Notes under the pieces: generated by a model
What the model saw: the letters and a program-made list of their open reading frames with translations, nothing else
Databases searched by the model: none
Told to the model about the DNA's origin: nothing
Made by a program: the position numbers and the translations under genes
Source: Lachnospiraceae bacterium
Lineage (GTDB): Bacteria; Bacillota; Clostridia; Lachnospirales; Lachnospiraceae
Direction: 5' to 3'
DNA: 50,139 nucleotides
NCBI GenBank assembly: GCA_028692975.1
Contig: JAQUWF010000013.1
Span: forward strand, 1 to 50,139
In this document: positions 43,025-50,139 of the stretch, piece by piece
Numbering within the stretch: position 1 is the first letter of the stretch
Layout of the letters: every line of letters begins with the position of its first letter

Positions 43025-43873
43025 ATGAAAAGAAGAAAAGATTACTTGGCTGTAATTACAATTATTTTATTGAGTATTTCATCCATTGTTGGTGTTTTAT
43101 CTATGAATTTTAATTATGCCCATGATTATGTAAATCAATATGGACAGCAAGTGAAACTTTTTGGTTATGGAATTTATGCCTGGGATACTTATTTTAAAGC
43201 ACCGATTGCAATTGGAACGGATTTTTGTGTTTTGTTTGTTTTTGTTCCTATGTTTCTTTTTACTTACATCAAATATCGTAATCAGAACAAACAGATTACA
43301 GAACTTCAGCTCATTTCGGTCTATGCCGTGTCTACTTATTATGGGGCGAGTATTGCATTTGGGGCTGTTTATAATCAGTTAGTTCTTATCTATATTTTGC
43401 TGTTTTCCTGTAGTTTGTTTGGGATGTTCATGCACCTTACAAAACTTGAGTGGCTAAAATGTGCACCTCTTACGGTAGGTGTGAAATGGTTCTTGATTAT
43501 AAGTGGAATAGCACTGATTGTGGCATGGCTTCCTGATATTATTCCGACCTTAATTACGGGAGAAACGCTACCTCTCATAGGCGTGTATACAACAGAAATT
43601 ACTTATGTATTAGACATGGGGATTATTAGTCCGCTCTGTTTCGTGACATTTTACCTGATGCAAAAAAAGAATTCATTAGGTACAATCCTGTTTGCAATTC
43701 TTTTAAAGGCATGCATGATTGTTGGCATCATGATGATTCCACAGACTGTTTGTCAGATTTTATCCGGAATTGATATTGCATTCCCCGCTCTTGCAACGAA
43801 ATCCTTATCTTTTGTTCTTTTAGGTGGTTTCGCTTTTTACTTTAACTTGAAAATGTATCAGGAAATCAGTTAA
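43025..43873 (+). CDS. Polytopic membrane protein
   Basis: A 282-residue membrane protein with about seven to eight hydrophobic segments (for example LAVITIILLSISSIVGVLSM, FCVLFVFVPMFLFTYI, LVLIYILLFSCSLFGMFM, WFLIISGIALIVAWL, LSFVLLGGFAFYF). I do not recognise the family. It is in one operon with the MarR regulator, so it may be a regulated exporter or sensor. GGGAGG (43010-43015) lies nine bases before the ATG. The terminator at 43917 closes the unit. Confidence 0.7.
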   Translation: MKRRKDYLAVITIILLSISSIVGVLSMNFNYAHDYVNQYGQQVKLFGYGIYAWDTYFKAPIAIGTDFCVLFVFVPMFLFTYIKYRNQNKQITELQLISVYAVSTYYGASIAFGAVYNQLVLIYILLFSCSLFGMFMHLTKLEWLKCAPLTVGVKWFLIISGIALIVAWLPDIIPTLITGETLPLIGVYTTEITYVLDMGIISPLCFVTFYLMQKKNSLGTILFAILLKACMIVGIMMIPQTVCQILSGIDIAFPALATKSLSFVLLGGFAFYFNLKMYQEIS

Positions 43874-43916
43874 GGAATTGTTTGGCGTGTTAAATTAAAA
43901 GTCGATGGCAATAAGG

Positions 43917-43942
43917 CGCATGACATTTAACCGTGTCATGCG
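43917..43942 (+). terminator. Terminator after the membrane protein gene
   Basis: A perfect 9-bp stem (CGCATGACA 43917-43925 with TGTCATGCG 43934-43942) is followed by ATTATTTG. The poly-T is weak. Confidence 0.6.
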
Positions 43943-43954
43943 ATTATTTGATTA

Positions 43955-44110
43955 TTGAGAAACTGTGATTTTTCAGCTATAATGTAGTGGATATATTCCC
44001 ACATACGGACGTTGGTCTAAGACGTACTTCCTGTCCTCTCGTGCCATGTTGAGACCGCCGTGCTTCTCGTGCGGAAACCTTGATTCTAGGCTGGTTTGCG
44101 GAATTATTTG
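43955..44110 (+). ncRNA. Promoter and possible structured RNA of unknown kind
   Basis: TTGAGA (43955-43960) and a perfect TATAAT (43978-43983), 17 bases apart, form a strong promoter. No supportable open reading frame follows. The transcribed segment is GC-richer than its surroundings and can fold (GGTCT near 44014 with AGACC near 44052; CCGC near 44057 with GCGG near 44073). It may be a small RNA or a remnant leader of a mobile element. The rest of the stretch to 44373 has no gene I can support. Confidence 0.35.
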
Positions 44111-44373
44111 GAGATAATGAAGTTGTGTTTTAACGAAAGGTAAGATGGATAAATTTCCACTGATAGGGGGACGGGGATAACGCCGGATAGTTCAAAAATG
44201 AGGGTTTGGTTGGAGAAAAGAAACAATCCGGCAAAACCCTTACTGTTTATATCAAAAAGATGTGATGTAAGAAAAACATTTGTGAAAGAGTTCTCTTTTT
44301 GTTTGTACATATTATAGCTTTTCATTGCTTTTGTAAAAAATTGATTATTTTAAACGAGTTATATATAAAACTA

Positions 44374-44401
44374 TTGAAATATTATTGCGAAGTGTTATAA
44401 T
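44374..44401 (+). promoter_or_regulatory. Promoter of a short transcription unit
   Basis: TTGAAA (44374-44379) and a perfect TATAAT (44396-44401) are 16 bases apart in AT-rich sequence. With the terminator at 44457-44508 it defines a transcript of roughly 100 bases. Confidence 0.7.
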
Positions 44402-44418
44402 AAAAGTGTCAGGAGAAA

Positions 44419-44472
44419 ATGTTCCTGTGGATTGAAAAAATAGTTTTATTTATATTGAGGATAGTTGCCTGA
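44419..44472 (+). CDS. Possible 17-residue hydrophobic peptide
   Basis: The peptide MFLWIEKIVLFILRIVA is preceded by AGGAG at 44411-44415 and lies 18 bases after a strong promoter. It is a single hydrophobic, aromatic helix with two basic residues, like toxins of type I toxin-antitoxin systems or small membrane peptides. Its stop falls inside the terminator stem. No antisense RNA promoter could be identified with confidence. Coding is uncertain given the length. Confidence 0.4.
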   Translation: MFLWIEKIVLFILRIVA

Positions 44473-44508
44473 TTCATTATTGTTATTAAAATAATATCAG
44501 GCATCCTC
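44457..44508 (+). terminator. Terminator of the short unit
   Basis: TGCCTGAT (44466-44473) pairs with ATCAGGCA (44496-44503), and GAGGA with TCCTC extends the stem around a bulge. The tail is ATTATCGTTTTA. Confidence 0.65.
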
Positions 44509-44526
44509 ATTATCGTTTTATGGTCA

Positions 44527-44554
44527 TTGAATTTCTGACATATTGGACTAAAAT
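44527..44554 (+). promoter_or_regulatory. Promoter of the DUF3800 gene
   Basis: TTGAAT (44527-44532) and TAAAAT (44549-44554) are 16 bases apart. A leader of about 165 bases without a gene follows to the ATG at 44722. Confidence 0.55.
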
Positions 44555-44721
44555 AGTGTATTTATTGATTTTAACCAATATCAAATTCCTTATTTAAATA
44601 CTGAGAAGTTTGAGTTATATAAATAATAAAGGTAAGGGTGCTTAAGAAAAGAGCAGAATAATGTGTTAAAGCAATAAGGAAATGTACGAATATACGAGTT
44701 TATCGGGATTGGGGTGGTTAA

Positions 44722-45549
44722 ATGGCAACTAAACAGAAGCAATATACTTTATATATAGATGAAAGTCAGACACACAACAGTTTTGAAAAGCAACAACATT
44801 TTTGTATGGCTGGTACAATTATAAATGACAAAGAATATAATACTATTGAAAATCAGATTAATAATTTGAAAAGAACGATATGGAGTGATTGTAGTAAGCC
44901 AGACGAGATTATCCTTCATCAAAAAAATATTATTGATGCAAGTAAGGGAAAGTTAGACATATCGAGATTTCCAGAATATGAGCGCTTTAAAAGTAAAGGA
45001 TTTAGAAAAAGATTTTATTCTGAATTTGCAAAAATATTTGATTGTGGAAAAATTTGTATAGTTGGGGGAATTATAGATGTTGAATATATGGAGAAATGTT
45101 ATGATATGAAAAAGCCTCAAATATCCGGACAACCAATTCAGTATAGAAATCAGACAAATAAATATCTAATTACCTTGCAGTTGCTTTTAGAAAACTATTG
45201 TCATTTTTTAATATTGCATAATGGGAAAGGGAGGATAGTCTATGAATCTATAAGTGAAGTTGAGAATGAGAGAATATGTTCGAAGTTTTATCAAATAAAA
45301 TTAATGGGATCTATGTACATAACTAAAGAAGCCATGAATAATCACTTACTAGGGATTAATTTTATTAGAAAAGATGATAATAATGCTGGTTTACAAGTGG
45401 CAGATTTTATACCATATGCCTTTGCAAGGGAACATGCCCAATTTAATCAACTTGATAAAGATGATACATTATTGAGAAAGATGAAGTATTATAGATACAG
45501 AGGACAACAAAATGTTCAAGAGAGATATGGCATAAAATATATGCCATAG
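44722..45549 (+). CDS. DUF3800 protein
   Basis: A 275-residue protein of the DUF3800 family, an RNase H-like fold often near mobile elements and defence genes. The family signature is the first strand with its acidic pair (YTLYIDESQTHNS, D13 and E14) and the last conserved block NAGLQVADFIPYAFAREH with an aspartate near residue 230. The acidic residues would form a metal-dependent nuclease site. GGGGTGG lies seven bases before the ATG. The structured RNA unit at 45584-45768 follows directly. RNA motifs named after DUF3800 have been described next to genes of this family, so protein and RNA probably work together; what they do is not known. Confidence 0.85.
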   Translation: MATKQKQYTLYIDESQTHNSFEKQQHFCMAGTIINDKEYNTIENQINNLKRTIWSDCSKPDEIILHQKNIIDASKGKLDISRFPEYERFKSKGFRKRFYSEFAKIFDCGKICIVGGIIDVEYMEKCYDMKKPQISGQPIQYRNQTNKYLITLQLLLENYCHFLILHNGKGRIVYESISEVENERICSKFYQIKLMGSMYITKEAMNNHLLGINFIRKDDNNAGLQVADFIPYAFAREHAQFNQLDKDDTLLRKMKYYRYRGQQNVQERYGIKYMP

Positions 45550-45583
45550 GTTGTTAAACTTTTAGAAAAAATAAAAAAGAATA

Positions 45584-45612
45584 TTGACAAATAAACCATC
45601 ATATACTAAGAT
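45584..45612 (+). promoter_or_regulatory. Promoter of the DUF3800-linked RNA
   Basis: A consensus TTGACA (45584-45589) and TAAGAT (45607-45612) are exactly 17 bases apart. Transcription would start near 45619, at the 5' arm of the closing stem. Confidence 0.7.
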
Positions 45613-45615
45613 ATG

Positions 45616-45768
45616 TATAGGGATTGGGAAGTTTCCTTGTCATATTTATAGGTGTATACGCCATTTTTATGTATCAGGGATAGAGCCTAAAGCTTGAATA
45701 TACTAAAGAGTATATAGCCGTAATCGAACCCTATACCATTAGAGTCACCGTGTTAGGTGGCTCTTTTG
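45616..45768 (+). ncRNA. Structured non-coding RNA next to the DUF3800 gene
   Basis: An RNA of about 150 bases. The ends pair (TATAGGG 45616-45622 with CCCTATA 45729-45735), closing a domain that contains a small GGTG/CGCC hairpin near 45651-45662 and a perfect 7-bp hairpin ATATACT-AAAG-AGTATAT near 45700-45717. A rho-independent terminator follows (AGAGTCACC 45741-45749 with GGTGGCTCT 45756-45764, then TTT). There is no reading frame with a ribosome binding site. Its own promoter, the closing stem and the terminator make a stand-alone RNA gene. It could be a member of the DUF3800-associated RNA motifs, or less likely a 6S-like RNA. The stretch from 45769 to about 46080 has no gene I can support. 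Confidence 0.65.
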
Positions 45769-46088
45769 TGTTGTTATCCTTATTTTGTGTCAAATAGGAT
45801 TATAAAGATTAGAAGTATCAGGATTTTAACATATACACTTAGACACATTACTTTGAACATGATTCAGGAAAAGAATAGGTTCAGAGAGAGAGGGGGTAAA
45901 TTTCCTTATAAGAGGGGTGCCCTTTTTCAAAAGGGGTAAAATGAGGGGGAAATTCATCTCACAGTGCATCTAAAATATACTCTTTTGCCATGTAGTATAA
46001 AACCTCTGTCCCACCGCACGTTGAGTGCGTCGCTCTTTTGACTAAAGTACAGAAGTAGAAGTATAGAAAAGGCTTAAAATAAGGACTT

Positions 46089-46127
46089 TCCGAGGGTGAG
46101 GGTGGTAATCCGAACTCTCGGATTTTT
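46089..46127 (+). terminator. Terminator-like hairpin before the recombinase remnant
   Basis: TCCGAG (46089-46094) pairs with CTCGGA (46117-46122) and is followed by five T. Confidence 0.55.
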
Positions 46128-46193
46128 GCGTTCGGGGAGAGGCTTAAAAAGGCTGATTTTATGGGTTGGTGAGATAGAGATTGTGAAAATAGG

Positions 46194-46690
46194 TTGGCGC
46201 CTATCTTGCAAAAGACCTATACGGTGGACTTCCTTACCAAAAAGCGAGTGAAGAACAATGGCATTGTTCCGCAGTATTATGTGGAAAACAGCCATGAAGC
46301 CATCATTCTCCGTGACCTTTATATGCAGGTGCAGGAAGAGATGGCCAGGCGCGCCAACCTCCATGGCGGAGCTAAGCGAAAAAGCGAGTCTACAGCAGCA
46401 AATATGCACTTTTCAGTATTGTCTACTGCCCGAAGTGCGGTGACATTTACCGCCGGATTGTATGGAATAATTGTGGTAAACACTCCATCGTTTGGCGGTG
46501 CGTCAGCCGGGTGGAACATGGTCCACAGTGCAGTGATGCACCTACGGTGCAGGAAATGGAATTACAGGATGCAGATATCGAAGGCTATAATGAAGCACTG
46601 GTCAGAAAAATGATTGAGAAGGTCACTGTTTACGAAGAAAAGTTCGTAGTGGAATTTAAGGCTGACATTAGTTTGGATATGCAAAGATAA
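46194..46690 (+). pseudogene. Serine recombinase remnant, frameshifted
   Basis: This is the C-terminal part of a large serine recombinase of the transposon (TnpX-like) kind. Frame one reads [40 protein letters not shown] and [19 protein letters not shown]. Near 46380 it continues in another frame with [20 protein letters not shown], a zinc ribbon [25 protein letters not shown], and ends in [17 protein letters not shown] before a TAA at 46688. The resolvase domain is absent, and a frameshift splits the rest, so it cannot be active. It differs from the integrase at 33968 and marks an older mobile element. Confidence 0.85.
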
Positions 46691-46706
46691 TAGAACAAGT
46701 CCTAAA

Positions 46707-46880
46707 GAACAAAAGTGTGCTTCGCACACCCCGCGAGCCAGTTTCTTTAGCAGCACACTTTTGTTCCGCGCGCGCAGATGCGCATCCGTATGCCGAAGGC
46801 TGTTCTCGTATAGGAGCACTTTCCTATACGAGAACAAATAACGCAAGACACCGCCTGTTAGGTTGCAGACGGTGTCTTGC
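46707..46880. repeat. Three perfect inverted repeats in a row
   Basis: The first is 15 bp (GAACAAAAGTGTGCT 46707-46721 with its complement 46752-46766) around a 30-base loop. The second is 15 bp (TGTTCTCGTATAGGA 46801-46815 with 46822-46836) around six bases. The third is 11 bp (GCAAGACACCG 46843-46853 with 46870-46880) and ends the TetR gene on the minus strand as a terminator. The first two have no clear gene; they may mark the end of the lost element. Confidence 0.75.
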
Positions 46881-46881
46881 A

Positions 46882-47526
46882 TTATTCATTAATTAGGGAT
46901 TTAGAAATGAGAAGCAGTCCATTGTAACAAACATGTCTGAGATTACGCTCTACAGGTGGTCGGCCTGCCAGTGTCATGGCTTGTTTTTGAATTTCTGAAT
47001 GCACGATATGTGGGTACAGACCATTTAGATATATTATAAAATGATCGAAAAAATCGTTGATATGTTCTTCATCTGCATCAGAAAAAAAGCAGCATATTTG
47101 ATTTCGCAATATATCGAAAAATTGATATACCGTTTTTTTGAATTCAACCAAACGCTCTAATCGGGTATTATTTTCCATAGTATTTAAGTGTACAGATAAT
47201 AATTCAAGCAGCACGGTTCTATCGCACATAGAATCAGCCAATAGGGAGCAAAAAGTTTCTCTGGAGTTGTCGTTTGTCCTCTGGCATCGTTTTTGAAAGT
47301 CTTCACTCCAAAGAGAAAATTCTTCTTTCAGAATATCCATAAAAATTTCTTCTTTGGTTTTATAGTAACCGTAGATGGCAGGTCTGGTAAAGGAAGTCAT
47401 TTCAGATATTCCTTTCATTGTGACAGCATCATATCCGTCTTTTTCATATATTTCTTTACAGGCAAGGATGATTTCATTTTGCCTGTTTTCTATTTGTTCT
47501 GGTGTTCTTGCACGTTGAAAATCCAT
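46882..47526 (-). CDS. TetR-family repressor
   Basis: A 214-residue TetR/AcrR regulator. The N-terminal DNA-binding domain is IILACKEIYEKDGYDAVTMKGISEMTSFTRPAIYGYYKTKEEIFMDIL, with the helix-turn-helix at about residues 40-60. The C-terminal ligand-binding domain is helical and diverse. It is transcribed away from the redox operon at 47715, and four dyad sites lie between, so it probably represses the operon and itself. Its promoter is TATAAT at 47571-47576 and TTGACT at 47595-47600 on the minus strand, 18 bases apart. The ligand is unknown, probably a redox-active or quinone-like compound given the target genes. Confidence 0.9.
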   Translation of the reverse strand: MDFQRARTPEQIENRQNEIILACKEIYEKDGYDAVTMKGISEMTSFTRPAIYGYYKTKEEIFMDILKEEFSLWSEDFQKRCQRTNDNSRETFCSLLADSMCDRTVLLELLSVHLNTMENNTRLERLVEFKKTVYQFFDILRNQICCFFSDADEEHINDFFDHFIIYLNGLYPHIVHSEIQKQAMTLAGRPPVERNLRHVCYNGLLLISKSLINE

Positions 47527-47605
47527 ACTGTGTTGGCTCCTTTGCTATTTCGCATTTATTCCATAAACCTATTATAAGTGAAGGCATTGCACAAGTCAAT
47601 AACGA

Positions 47606-47697
47606 ACATGGTGTAAAATAATATTTGACATAGTGTAAAATAATACTTGACACGGTGTAAGATGAGTGATACACTCTGATTAGTTACACAGTGTAAG
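47606..47697. promoter_or_regulatory. Operators and promoter of the redox operon
   Basis: Four copies of a GTGTAA half-site start at 47612, 47634, 47656 and 47692; the first three are exactly 22 bases apart. Each forms a dyad with an upstream TTxACA-type half; the fourth is the perfect palindrome TTACACAGTGTAA (47685-47697). The operon promoter, TTGACA (47648-47653) and TACACT (47671-47676) 17 bases apart, lies in the third site. TetR binding would block it. Confidence 0.8.
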
Positions 47698-47714
47698 ATA
47701 AAGGAGGCAGATAT

Positions 47715-48392
47715 GTGAATCAAGGAAGCAAGAGAATGATGTGGAAAAAATCATTTAAATACTTTATAGATTTGCTTATGATTGCATTGTTTGTTCTGTT
47801 GATGTCAAATCAATACACGGGGCAGTTAGCACATGAGTGGATTGGAAGTGGAATGCTTTTTGTCGTGTTAATGCACCATTGGTTGAATCGTACATGGTAC
47901 AAGGCATTATCAAAAGGTAACTATAATATAATCAGAATGCTTCAGACAAGCATAGATTTCATACTTCTATTGCTGATAATCGCTATGATGGTCAGCGGCA
48001 TTTTATTGTCAAGGTATGTATTCGTATGGCTTCAGCCTGAAACAGGAATGAACAGTTTGCGGTTGATCCATCTTGCAAGTTCCCATTGGACTGTGCTTCT
48101 AATGGCTGCTCATTTGGGACTATATCTCAGTGTATTTTTGAAAAGAATTTATAGAAATGAGAAGCAGGCAATACGGGTTATATTTCGATTGTGTGGCATT
48201 ATCAGTGCCATCTTTGGTCTGATATCTGTGATGCAGTTAAATTTTGTGGATTATATGTTCCTGCAAACGGAGTTCTATCAATATAGCGAAGATAGCTTTG
48301 TTTTATATATGATTCGTGTTGTCAGCATTTTACTTGGGACAGCAAGTCTTACACATTTATTTATGAAATTAAAAAGGAGAATCAAGACATGA
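47715..48392 (+). CDS. DUF4405-type membrane protein
   Basis: A 225-residue membrane protein of the DUF4405 type, with about six hydrophobic helices (FKYFIDLLMIALFVLLMSNQ, HEWIGSGMLFVVLMHHWLNR, TSIDFILLLLIIAMMVSGILLS, and so on). Several histidines sit in or near the helices (AHEW, LMHHW, LIHLASSHW, AAHLG), a pattern of di-heme cytochrome b-like proteins, so heme binding and electron transfer are likely. The GTG at 47715 has AAGGAGG at 47702-47708; an ATG two bases earlier is out of frame and meets a stop at once. It overlaps the flavodoxin gene, which fits a shared redox role. Confidence 0.8.
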   Translation: MNQGSKRMMWKKSFKYFIDLLMIALFVLLMSNQYTGQLAHEWIGSGMLFVVLMHHWLNRTWYKALSKGNYNIIRMLQTSIDFILLLLIIAMMVSGILLSRYVFVWLQPETGMNSLRLIHLASSHWTVLLMAAHLGLYLSVFLKRIYRNEKQAIRVIFRLCGIISAIFGLISVMQLNFVDYMFLQTEFYQYSEDSFVLYMIRVVSILLGTASLTHLFMKLKRRIKT

Positions 48393-49102
48393 AAAAGGTA
48401 ATTACAGTAATGATTATGGTATTTAGCATTGTTACGCTTGTGGGGTGTGGAAGTGCGACAAACAATACTCCCCCTGCAGAGTCATCTGCTACAGATACTG
48501 CGACCGTGCAGAAAACTGAAAATAGGATTTTGAAGGACTCATCTGATTCGTCTTCAGAAAACAGCACTTCTGATAGTGGCTCTAAAATACTCGTGGCTTA
48601 TTTTTCACGCGCCGGTGAGAATTACAATGTAGGAACGGTTGAAAAAGGGAATACGCAGATTATGGCAGAAATGATAGCAGAAGAGACAGGAGGAACACTT
48701 TTTAAGGTTGAAACAGTCACTCCATATCCTTCAAGCTATGATGAATGCACGGATGTTGCCAAACAGGAACAAAATGATAATGCTCGTCCGGAATTGAAGG
48801 AGGCGGTTGATGATTTTGATGATTATGACACAATTATTTTAGGATTTCCAATATGGTGGGGAGATATGCCAATGGCAATGTATACTTTCTTAGAGAGTTA
48901 TGATTTCAGTGGAAAAACGGTACTTCCTTTTAATACACATGAAGGAAGTGGCGAAGCAGGAACCACAGGTAAAATTCAAAGTGCTCTGCCGCAGGCAACG
49001 GCACTTGAAGGACTTGCAGTGCAGGGAAAAACAGCACAGGAAGACCGGAATGATACAATGACCACCATTCAAAAGTGGTTATCACAGAACGAAATAAATT
49101 GA
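48389..49102 (+). CDS. Flavodoxin-like lipoprotein
   Basis: A 237-residue lipoprotein: signal sequence MKKVITVMIMVFSIVTLVGC with the lipobox cysteine at 20, a serine/threonine-rich linker to about 65, then a flavodoxin domain. FMN-binding features are ILVAYFSRAGENYNVG, LGFPIWWGDMP and FNTHEGSGEAG. It would sit on the outer face of the membrane and carry electrons, probably with the upstream DUF4405 protein. It overlaps that gene by four bases. Confidence 0.9.
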   Translation: MKKVITVMIMVFSIVTLVGCGSATNNTPPAESSATDTATVQKTENRILKDSSDSSSENSTSDSGSKILVAYFSRAGENYNVGTVEKGNTQIMAEMIAEETGGTLFKVETVTPYPSSYDECTDVAKQEQNDNARPELKEAVDDFDDYDTIILGFPIWWGDMPMAMYTFLESYDFSGKTVLPFNTHEGSGEAGTTGKIQSALPQATALEGLAVQGKTAQEDRNDTMTTIQKWLSQNEIN

Positions 49103-49121
49103 ACGATGGAGGATTAGAATC

Positions 49122-49634
49122 ATGAGAGAACTTATTTTGTATTACTCACGGGCAGCAGAAAATTATTTTGGAGGAAGTCTGAAGTACATTGAGAAAGGAA
49201 ATACGGAGGTGGCTGCAGAGAAGCTGGCAGCACTTACCGGAGGAAAGCTGTTTCAGGTAAAACCAGTTACCCCATACGCGGATAATTACAATACCTGTAT
49301 TGATCAGGCGCAGAAGGATCTTCGCAGCAATGCACGTCCGGCAGTAAAAGAGATGCCGGACAACATAGAACAATATGACTTGCTTACAGTGATGTACCCT
49401 AATTACTGGGGAACGATGCCGATGCATATGTTTACGGTATTGGAACAGATCGATTTTAAAGAGAAAACTGTCCGCGCAATCTGTACCCATGAAGGAAGTG
49501 GTATGGGGAGAAGTGAAAGTGATTTGAAAAAGCTCTGTTCCGGTGCGGAGTTCAAAAAGGGTCTGGCAATTCAGGGAAGCAGTGTTTCAAGCTGTGATGA
49601 GTCTTTGAAGAAATGGAATGAAAGCACAAAGTGA
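49122..49634 (+). CDS. Cytoplasmic flavodoxin
   Basis: A 170-residue flavodoxin without a signal peptide. It shows the same blocks as the previous protein (LILYYSRAAENYFGGSLKYIEKGNT, VMYPNYWGTMPMHM, ICTHEGSGMGRSE), so the two probably come from a duplication, one copy being exported. It would carry electrons in the cytoplasm, perhaps to the next gene product. GGAGG lies 13 bases before the start. Confidence 0.9.
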   Translation: MRELILYYSRAAENYFGGSLKYIEKGNTEVAAEKLAALTGGKLFQVKPVTPYADNYNTCIDQAQKDLRSNARPAVKEMPDNIEQYDLLTVMYPNYWGTMPMHMFTVLEQIDFKEKTVRAICTHEGSGMGRSESDLKKLCSGAEFKKGLAIQGSSVSSCDESLKKWNESTK

Positions 49635-49688
49635 TAGTGTCAAATAAGTTATGAAAAAAATGAGTCACAAAATAATGGAGGAACAAAC

Positions 49689-50139
49689 ATGGAACAAGTG
49701 AAGAAGAACTTTGGGTTTGGGTGTATGCGCCTTCCCATGAATGGTGAAAAGGTTAATGTAGATGAAATGAATCAAATGGTGGATACCTTCATAGAACAAG
49801 GCTTCAATTATTTTGATACTGCCCACGGATATTTGGGCGGTGAGAGTGAAAAAGCGCTTAAGACGTGCCTTACGGATCGTTATGAAAGAAACCAGTACAT
49901 ACTGACGAATAAGCTGACCAATTTTTATTTCAAGAAAGAGGAAGACATTCGTCCGTTTTTTGAACAGCAGTTAGTTGATTGCGGTGTGGAATATTTTGAT
50001 TACTATCTGATGCACGCACAGGGTGCAGAGAATTTTAGATTTTTCAGGCAGTGTAGAGCTTATGAGACGGCCTTTGCATTGAAAGAGGAAGGAAAGGTGA
50101 AGCACGTTGGTATCTCTTTCCATGATCGGGCAGAAGTAT
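49689..50139 (+). CDS. Aldo/keto reductase, cut by the window edge
   Basis: The first 150 residues of an aldo/keto reductase. Catalytic features are YFDTAHGYLGGESEKAL (aspartate and tyrosine), TNKLTN (lysine) and YYLMHAQG (histidine). It uses NAD(P)H to reduce or oxidise carbonyl compounds. GGAGG at 49677-49681 supports the ATG. It is the fourth gene of the TetR-controlled redox operon and runs past the end of the window. Confidence 0.9.
   Translation, partial: MEQVKKNFGFGCMRLPMNGEKVNVDEMNQMVDTFIEQGFNYFDTAHGYLGGESEKALKTCLTDRYERNQYILTNKLTNFYFKKEEDIRPFFEQQLVDCGVEYFDYYLMHAQGAENFRFFRQCRAYETAFALKEEGKVKHVGISFHDRAEV

Noticed and set aside
44104-44325. Minus-strand reading frame of 73 codons in the AT-rich gap
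   Set aside because: No ribosome binding site or recognisable peptide.
45757-45939. Reading frame of 60 codons after the structured RNA
   Set aside because: It starts inside the RNA terminator, has no ribosome binding site and no plausible protein pattern.
35652-46090. Similar 20-base stretches near 35652 and 46070 (AGGCTTGAAATAAAGG-like) as attachment sites
   Set aside because: Identity is partial and the composition is simple; no exact core is shared, so they were not called att sites.
1-50139. tRNA genes, rRNA genes and CRISPR arrays
   Set aside because: None was seen; no cloverleaf-like run with a TTCGA-type arm at a plausible place, and no regular repeat-spacer pattern.

Overview
The window looks like a gut Firmicute chromosome, probably Lachnospiraceae (Clostridia). 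The support is strong AGGAGG-type ribosome binding sites, use of TTG/GTG starts, Gram-positive prophage gene families, a large serine integrase, and the genes at the right end. The genus is an inference. Two base compositions alternate: GC-richer prophage backbone genes, and AT-rich accessory genes set into or beside them.

Positions 1-35.6 kb are most of a siphovirus-type (HK97-like) prophage, read left to right. The order is replication (N-terminally truncated family A DNA polymerase, VapE-like primase/helicase, a repeat cluster that could be an origin, VRR-NUC nuclease, SNF2-type helicase, ArpU/RinA-like late regulator), then HNH nuclease and a cos-like intergenic region. Next comes an inserted four-gene cassette (HTH protein, PAPS-reductase-like protein, radical SAM protein, C5 cytosine methyltransferase). 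It is followed by packaging and head genes (terS, a terL broken by an in-frame amber codon, portal, ClpP-like protease, capsid) and connectors. The tail genes include a programmed -1 frameshift in the tail chaperone pair and a long tape measure gene. Holin, a two-domain endolysin and a large serine integrase close the module.

Three AT-rich cargo blocks interrupt the late genes: a HEPN-motif protein between terL and portal; a RelE/Phd-type toxin-antitoxin pair plus ABM-like, SEC-C and DUF4145 genes between the tail chaperone and the tape measure; and a DUF3788 gene with a small partner between two tail genes. Each block has promoter-like sequence of its own and a hairpin terminator just before the next structural gene, the layout of phage morons.

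Positions 35.7-46.9 kb form an accessory, probable defence region. It starts with a 2113-residue STAND NTPase with an N-terminal PD-(D/E)xK/Cap4-like nuclease segment (Avs-like). After it come a MarR regulator with a perfect 28-bp palindrome at its start and a polytopic membrane protein. A mostly non-coding stretch follows with at least two promoter-like units, one of which could encode a 17-residue hydrophobic peptide. Then come a DUF3800 gene followed directly by a promoter-structured RNA-terminator unit, and a frameshifted remnant of another serine recombinase with a cluster of perfect inverted repeats.

Positions 46.9-50.1 kb hold a TetR regulator divergent from a redox operon: DUF4405 membrane protein, flavodoxin lipoprotein, second flavodoxin, and an aldo/keto reductase cut by the window edge. 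Four dyad operators, three of them at an exact 22-bp period, lie between them.

The strongest candidates for something new are the Avs-like protein, the DUF3800-RNA pair, the PAPS reductase/radical SAM/methyltransferase cassette, and the cargo blocks in the late operon. All calls were made by reading the sequence; no database search was run.
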